DNA of 64,000 nucleotides. It comes from Mya arenaria (Eukaryota; Mollusca; Bivalvia; Myida; Myidae). Below are positions 58,329 through 64,000 of the stretch, one piece after another. The stretch covers positions 39,249,725-39,313,724 of the forward strand of contig NC_069126.1 of assembly GCF_026914265.1 (NCBI RefSeq), in the 5' to 3' direction. Numbering within the stretch: position 1 is the stretch's first letter; every line of letters starts with the position of its first letter. Made by a program: the position numbers and the translations under genes. A model generated the notes under the pieces. The model did not search any database. It was not told the DNA's origin and was given only the letters and a program-made list of their open reading frames with translations.

Positions 58329-59934
58329 CTGGGGGAAATAAATGTGCATAAAGGATTTGTGCGTCGTTACTTTAACTTGTATTACATGCTTGTCAACCCA
58401 ATTTTAAAGGTGACGCTTATTTCAGTTTTACCTGTATTACAAACCAAAAGTGAAACTTTGTCGATAGTGATATTAGACCCAAGTTTTAATAAAAACAATA
58501 TTTTAACAAGCTGGGCCCGTGTCAATACATATCGTAAGGCTTTGACTGTAAATTATTAATATACAACTATATATAATATACCCGGTGCCCATCTTTTATA
58601 AGATCCAAACAAACAAAACTAATTATCGTAGGTATGTGATAACTTGTACGCCAATAAATGTAATCTATCAAAACAATGGAATATTTGATCAAAGCGCTGA
58701 AAGCGCTGAAAGACTGTCGGTGATGTAACCGAAGCAAGCAAATACTACCGGTAAATTCTTTCAAATGAAAAGCGATACATCGATTTCATACATTTGATGA
58801 GTCAGTTTAATGTATATTTTTTTATGTTTCAAATGCTTCAATGTTTGTTATTTGACGTCGTTTATAACAGTTTTAGCAAACGTTAACATGCCTTCATTTC
58901 GATTGGGTCTGTTCAAGGCAATGTCTTTAAAATGCAAATACAATAAAAAGTATACGCAATATTCAATGGAAAGAATGAACATAACGTTTAATGTGCTCTT
59001 TTAATGGCTGAATATGCCTTCCAAAACTTCTATCACAGATTTCACATATCTACACAATTTGTTCTCTAGTTACACTTTCATTGATTATAAAAGTGAAAAT
59101 CTGCATGGTGATGTGGCATCATAAGACGAAAAAAACAATATCCTTACTTCAAACCCGCAACGTCCATTTTACTATTGTGTGAGTATTGCAAAGCATGATA
59201 TTAAGGTAATACAGAACTATAAGAAAATAACTTTGTCTATTCCATATCATTTCATTACAGTCAGGTATATAATAACAAGAAACATAAGCAATTCAGCTAG
59301 TTTACAACTGCATAATAAATGTAAGACCATGATATAAGAACTCCTTAAAGGGGCAACAGGACTATATACATCTCCAGGTGGCGCTGGGGCATGCTTTTGT
59401 ATAATTTTATGCATGTTTCACTTCAGGGACACATTTTTCAAAATTAAGCAATACCTACAAAGAGTTTAGACCTGAAACTTTGAAAGCATGCAGAATACAA
59501 GATTATCGACTTATTTAGTGGGTTTAATAATAAAACGAAACAAACGGTGCACGAGATATTTTCCGATAGCACAATTAAACTTATAACTATATTTTTTGCA
59601 TTAAATGCAATACACAAACTTCTGCAAAAAATTTATTCAACTGTGGAGTAGCATTGATAAAATTAAAATGACAATGTCTCAGTAATGGAACCATGACTGC
59701 ATTTTTATAACCTTTTTGAAACTGCTAAAATAAATGCACTACAGTATTCTAGGCATTTGAGCATTCTTCATTTTAATTAGTTGGTTAACATTTAATTTCA
59801 AAATTGTTGCATGGGAAACGGGGATTTAAAAACAAACTCCAGATAATTTATTCTACTTTAAAAAAATTAACATTTATCAATACTAAAAACTAACACATAT
59901 TAAAAGTAAACTAACTTAAAAGACATAAAGTTCT
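58329..59934. other. Intronic or intergenic, one alternative start exon candidate
   Basis: At 59148-59167 (- strand), ATG opens MDVAGL plus two bases, followed by AA/GTAAGG, a strong donor. Its phase 2 fits the acceptor at 58329, so a short isoform starting here is possible. The rest is AT-rich without recognised features. Confidence 0.35.
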
Positions 59935-60640
59935 ACTAGAAATGTGTCCATAGGACACTGATGCTCCCATAGCCCGCGTTTGTTTGTCACAACTGCAATG
60001 TCCGTTATTTTGTCGAGTCTGTATAAGTGTGCATCACTTAATAACATCAATAACCTTCTCAAAAGATGAAGTTATTAGCGACTCTAGTGGAACAAATCAA
60101 AAATTCCAATTTTTGCTTATTCAAGGGCCATTACACTAGATATTCTTTGTGCAGAGGCAAACAAAACTCCAGACGCACAACTATATAACCCCATTTGCAT
60201 TCCCCCATGGTTTCATGCCTATAGGTAAAATAGTTTTAGAGTTTTGAGCGACACAATTCCAGAAAAAAACAACAGATGCACAACTTCATCACCCCAACAC
60301 TATTCCCCAAAACTTTCATGACTCTTGGTCATATACCGTAGTTTTGAAGTTGGGACCGACACAAATCCAGAAGTGCAATTTTGCCTAAACACTTGTTTTT
60401 TTAAGTGCAGCAAAATAAAGGTGCAAAATTCAACACATCATCAACATTGCACTAAGGTTTCCTTAATTAGATAAATACAGTTTTAGATTTTTTAAGCAAC
60501 ACTAGTCCAGAAAAGCATAGTTTTCAAAAGGGCATTAAGAGTTTTAAGCGACACACGTTCGTACAGAACCACACACAGACCCACGTTCATATGCACAGAC
60601 GGACAGGGGAAAATTAATATCCCTAACTATTTTTTGAGCG
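59935..60640. repeat. Dispersed repeat ending in CAGACGGACAGG
   Basis: It starts CTAGAAATGTGTCCATAGGA, has an internal 'TTTGAGCGACAC..TCCAGAA' motif recurring at about 110-bp intervals, and ends with GACCCACGTTCATATGCACA then GACGGACAGG. Similar repeats are common in bivalves, by memory. Confidence 0.6.
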
Positions 60641-61560
60641 CACACAATACATTATATTTGAAATTGATTAAATATGTTTTGTTTATTATGTTTATTAACT
60701 TACACTTTATACAACATGTCATATTGTATCATTTTGATATCTTAAATGCTCTTTTGGGCATGTACATGATCTGACAATAAACATGAAACTACAGTGTGAT
60801 GTTCCCTCCTACCATTTTGTATCAAAATAATCATGAGAAAAGAAACATTTTTTCACTGCACAATGAATAAATGCCACACGAAAGAGATTTTATTATATCA
60901 TTCAAGTTATCCAATATTAATTTCACTATATTTTGATGATTTAAGCGCTTTCCTGGCTGCAGGTTTTTCCCATTTACCACACAGATATTTCATATTGGCC
61001 TCAATGTCAGAAAAGGAATTGGTTCCTCATCTCGTTATCTCTAGGGAAAACACGCTGGTGCAATTTTCACTGAAACACCTGCAAAATGAAAATACTATAT
61101 ATGTCTTTGTTTTAAAGGGTTTATATTGATTGATGATGCCTTTTTCCTTAAATTTAATGCATTATCATGTTGAACTTATTTGACTTTGATGATCAAAACA
61201 AAAAGACGTATGATTTGTGTACAGATTAAAACATATGAATTATAAATGTGTTTTTTTAATTGATAGACAAGTGGCCACAAATTCTCCAGTTAAAAGTACC
61301 AAAATAATGCTGATATTTGTACATCTGTAGCTGTCTGTATTCCTCAGCTTTACTGGTACGACACCGGCACAAATATATCGGTAGACTAGCGTTTTACCAA
61401 CTGTACTGGGCCGGCACAGAACTGTTAAAGTTCTGGACTTGGATTATAACTCGATATATATATACCCGTTTTAATGTTCTTTTTGCCAACTCGGTTTCAA
61501 CTGACCTTCCTAAGTGAATTACAAATGTCAGAAAAACAATTAGAATATCCAAGCAAATAC
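60641..61560. other. No recognised feature
   Basis: AT-rich. The frame 60833-61129 on the + strand is open for 98 codons but is not recognised. Confidence 0.35.
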
Positions 61561-61633
61561 CTGTATTCATGTGTTTCTTGTGCAGCTTCAGTAGGCTCAG
61601 GTTTTTGCATATTGTCCATCTCAGAACCATCTT
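61561..61633 (-). CDS. Candidate upstream exon of receptor-like tail
   Basis: A 73-bp segment between GACTAG and CAG/GTATTT encodes DGSEMDNMQKPEPTEAAQET then HEYR, hydrophilic with another tyrosine. It ends in phase 2, matching the exon at 58328. The acceptor has a poor pyrimidine tract, so confidence is moderate. If correct, the transmembrane and extracellular exons lie further upstream on the - strand, past the window edge. Confidence 0.5.
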
Positions 61634-62670
61634 CTAGTCAGATTTACTGCCATCCGATTTGTAAGTCAGGTCAGGCGGCCATTTCAGTTCCAGTTGATTG
61701 TATTTGATGATGTAAACAATACCAGTCTTGTGCGTCTAAGCACTTTCCTATTTGAAAGTTGTGAAAGGAACATGTGCTGTGGCGCTTGAACTCACGACCA
61801 TAGGAACATTTGCACCGGGTGATCTAACAAATTCACCTAACTTGGCAACGGATTTTTACACATACACACTACAGTTTCCAGCTTAGCCAATGAAATACCT
61901 ATCATCTTTTAAGAGGTATGTTCAATTGGAGTCCTGTGTGATACAGCCAAACACAGGGTGTTAGCAACTCTAAACTTGGTTTAAATACTGTACATTTAAA
62001 CTTTGAACGATGCACCTTGAGTATTGTATGGTGCAACTTAAGTTATAAAGACGATAAAGCAAACGCTTGAAGTAAAAATGTTCATTTTCGGATGGTTGGG
62101 ATATTTAAGGTTTTACAATAAGTTAAATGTCTTAGTGCATCGCACAATAACCAAGTGTGACTTCGAAGATGTCACCTGTAGATGTTGATGCTTAATCTTA
62201 CTTTCGTGTCCGAGATCGATCACTTCCTGGCAGGTCATTTCTGGACTGTCTTCATCAAGTTTATCATCTTAAGACGCATACATTGATGCTATTTTTGCTT
62301 CGACTGATGATGGAGCAATAACATAAATATGGTTTGGTTGCTTTGAAGGCGATGGTGTTTGAAAAAAAGATCAATTGCATTTCCTCATAATCCATGGACC
62401 CCGCCATTTTGATTTTTAAAACTGCGCCATATAGAACGGGTCCCTATCTTACATTAAAAGAGCAGGACAATTATGTACGGACGTTCTAGGTGTTTCATAT
62501 TTTGTTAGTAATTAATAGGCAGCTGATATTATAAGTTACAGAGTTTGTAGGTGACCCGATATGGGATATAAAAATACGGTAAAAGAAACCATATCTAATG
62601 AGAGCGAAGCTCAAATCCGAAAATGGTTTCCGGCGCCCCGTAGATCCCATAACGGATCTATTAATTATTA
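61634..62670. other. No recognised gene, possible SINE trace
   Basis: On the - strand near 61760-61800, GGTCGTGAGTTCAAGCGCCA looks like a tRNA-type B box and may mark a SINE. Nothing else is supported. Confidence 0.3.
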
Positions 62671-62674
62671 AACA

Positions 62675-63250
62675 AGAGGGCCATGATGACCTTAAAACGC
62701 TCACCTAAGCAAAGGGCCACAACTCTGTGATAAAACATTAATAAAAATGTTGCAATTTAAGCATATCTTGACTGATGACGATGCCTTGTTTTAAATTTGT
62801 AAATGGTCATGCAATGAAGCTACCTGTAAAGTTTCATTGAATTTGGCCTGGTAGTTTAAGATATTTTTAAGCTGTTGTTGTTGTTGCTGTTGTTGATCAA
62901 TCATGACCCCTTGTTGTATTTTTGTAGAGGGTTACCCAAGGAAGCTTGCTGTAAAGTTTCATTGAATTTGGATTAGTTGTTTCAGAGAAGATGCTTTTTA
63001 AAGCAAAACAGGAAGTCGGCCATTTTGCTGTCGTTGTTGTTGTTGTTAGTTTATCATGACCCCTTGTTGTATTTTTGTAGAAGAACACCCAAGGAAGCTT
63101 CCTGTGAAATATTTTATATAATTTGGCCAAGTAGTATCAGAGGAGATGTTTTTAAGCGACTGTTGACGGACGGACGGACGGACAGACTGACGGACGGACG
63201 ACGGACAAAGATCGATCACAATAGCTCACCTTGAGCACTTCGTGCTCTGG
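62675..63250. repeat. Dispersed bivalve-type repeat, nearly complete
   Basis: It begins AACAAGAGGGCCATGATGAC, then TTAAAACGCTCACCTAAGCA. It contains two to three segments of 'CTGTAAAGTTTCATTGAATT' with GTT runs, then (GGAC)n, and ends CACAATAGCTCACCTTGAGC then ACTTCGTGCTCTGGTG. The start and end (GCTCACCT) are complementary in part. Confidence 0.75.
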
Positions 63251-64000
63251 TGCTTATCGCATAGACACGCTGTGATGATATTAATCTGAATGATTATTTC
63301 AAACAAATACTTCCAGTTTCGACAGAATAATTGCTACAAAACTTATAAATGAAATTGGTTCGATTGCTGCTGATTAAATTTCACTGGAAACAAAAGAAAA
63401 CTTTTAAACAAAATATTACATTTCAGGGACTTTTCAAACGCATAACCGCGTATGAGTTATATACAAATAACTTTCACTCTTACAATATTTTCGATACCGA
63501 GTCAGTCTTGAATGTCGGGATATGTGTGACGTCACTCGGGAACACTCTATTCTTGCAAAAATATGGCGTAGCTAACTGCTGCTTGGAGAGTAAAATGCGA
63601 TATTTACATATTTTTTTAATATAACTCATCAACTTACAAGTACAACTATTCTATAAATAACACGCGATGTTTGGTCATGAAAAAATTTGCAATAGCGCTT
63701 GAAATACGTATAAGCAAGCACTTGACTTGACCCCTCTCACAAACACACACATTCACATTCACATTAAGTATTTCTGTTGATAAGCAAGTGGTAGTGTATA
63801 AATATTTGAATGTTCATTTTGACGCGGCATGCAACTAGTCGGATTTGATTCTATACAGAACCCTTTTCTGTGTATTTCAGACCCCCCTTCCCGAAAAAGG
63901 AAGTAGAACGCTGCTACCTAAAATAATAGCTATGCTACCTTTTGACATATTTTTAAATTCGAAAGTGCATGTTAAAATTAGGATAAGGCTTTATGGGATA
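63251..64000. other. No recognised feature
   Basis: AT-rich with short open frames. Nothing is recognised. Confidence 0.4.

Overview
The window looks like the nuclear genome of an invertebrate animal, most likely a bivalve mollusc. It is AT-rich and has GT-AG introns of 0.3-4.5 kb, long minisatellites, many non-LTR retrotransposon ends and MITEs. Several dispersed repeats are of types I associate with bivalve genomes: one starts 'AACAAGAGGGCCATGATGA' and ends in GGAC repeats, and another is a 'TCAAGGTCAAGGTCAC' family. There are no bacterial operons, CRISPR arrays, rRNA or tRNA genes. The organism call is an inference.

Region 1 (about 2.0-13.3 kb, + strand) holds a four-exon gene for a DUF3472 protein of about 460 residues. 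All splice sites are GT-AG and all phases agree. Its introns are built mostly of minisatellites. In introns 2 and 3 the repeat unit contains a copy of that intron's own 3' splice acceptor plus the first bases of the next exon. This puts about 21 acceptor copies before exon 3 and more than 40 before exon 4.

Region 2 (13.3-37.4 kb) is a graveyard of mobile elements and repeats. It includes LINE 3' ends, a 47-bp minisatellite with no stops in most frames, a foldback-like element with inverted minisatellite arms, MITEs, a possible DNA transposon with GTTCTAGAAC palindromes near both ends, and an LTR fossil. There may be small host exons near 30.1-30.8 kb.

Region 3 (37446-45652) is a complete-looking DNA transposon of 8207 bp. 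It has an exact 8-bp target duplication (ATATTACC) and terminal inverted repeats of about 540 bp. The + strand gene has four exons and encodes a PIF1-family helicase fused to a long middle region and a C-terminal PHD finger. Its third intron contains, on the opposite strand, a P-element/THAP9-type transposase gene with one spliced 5' exon. The 8-bp duplication and the transposase together place it in the P superfamily. I do not know of a described P element with this cargo and nested layout.

Region 4 (45.7-64 kb) carries more LINE and MITE material, a 26-bp minisatellite of about 45 units, and, on the - strand, the last exons of a gene whose product is a tyrosine-rich cytoplasmic tail, probably of a transmembrane receptor whose extracellular part lies beyond the window.
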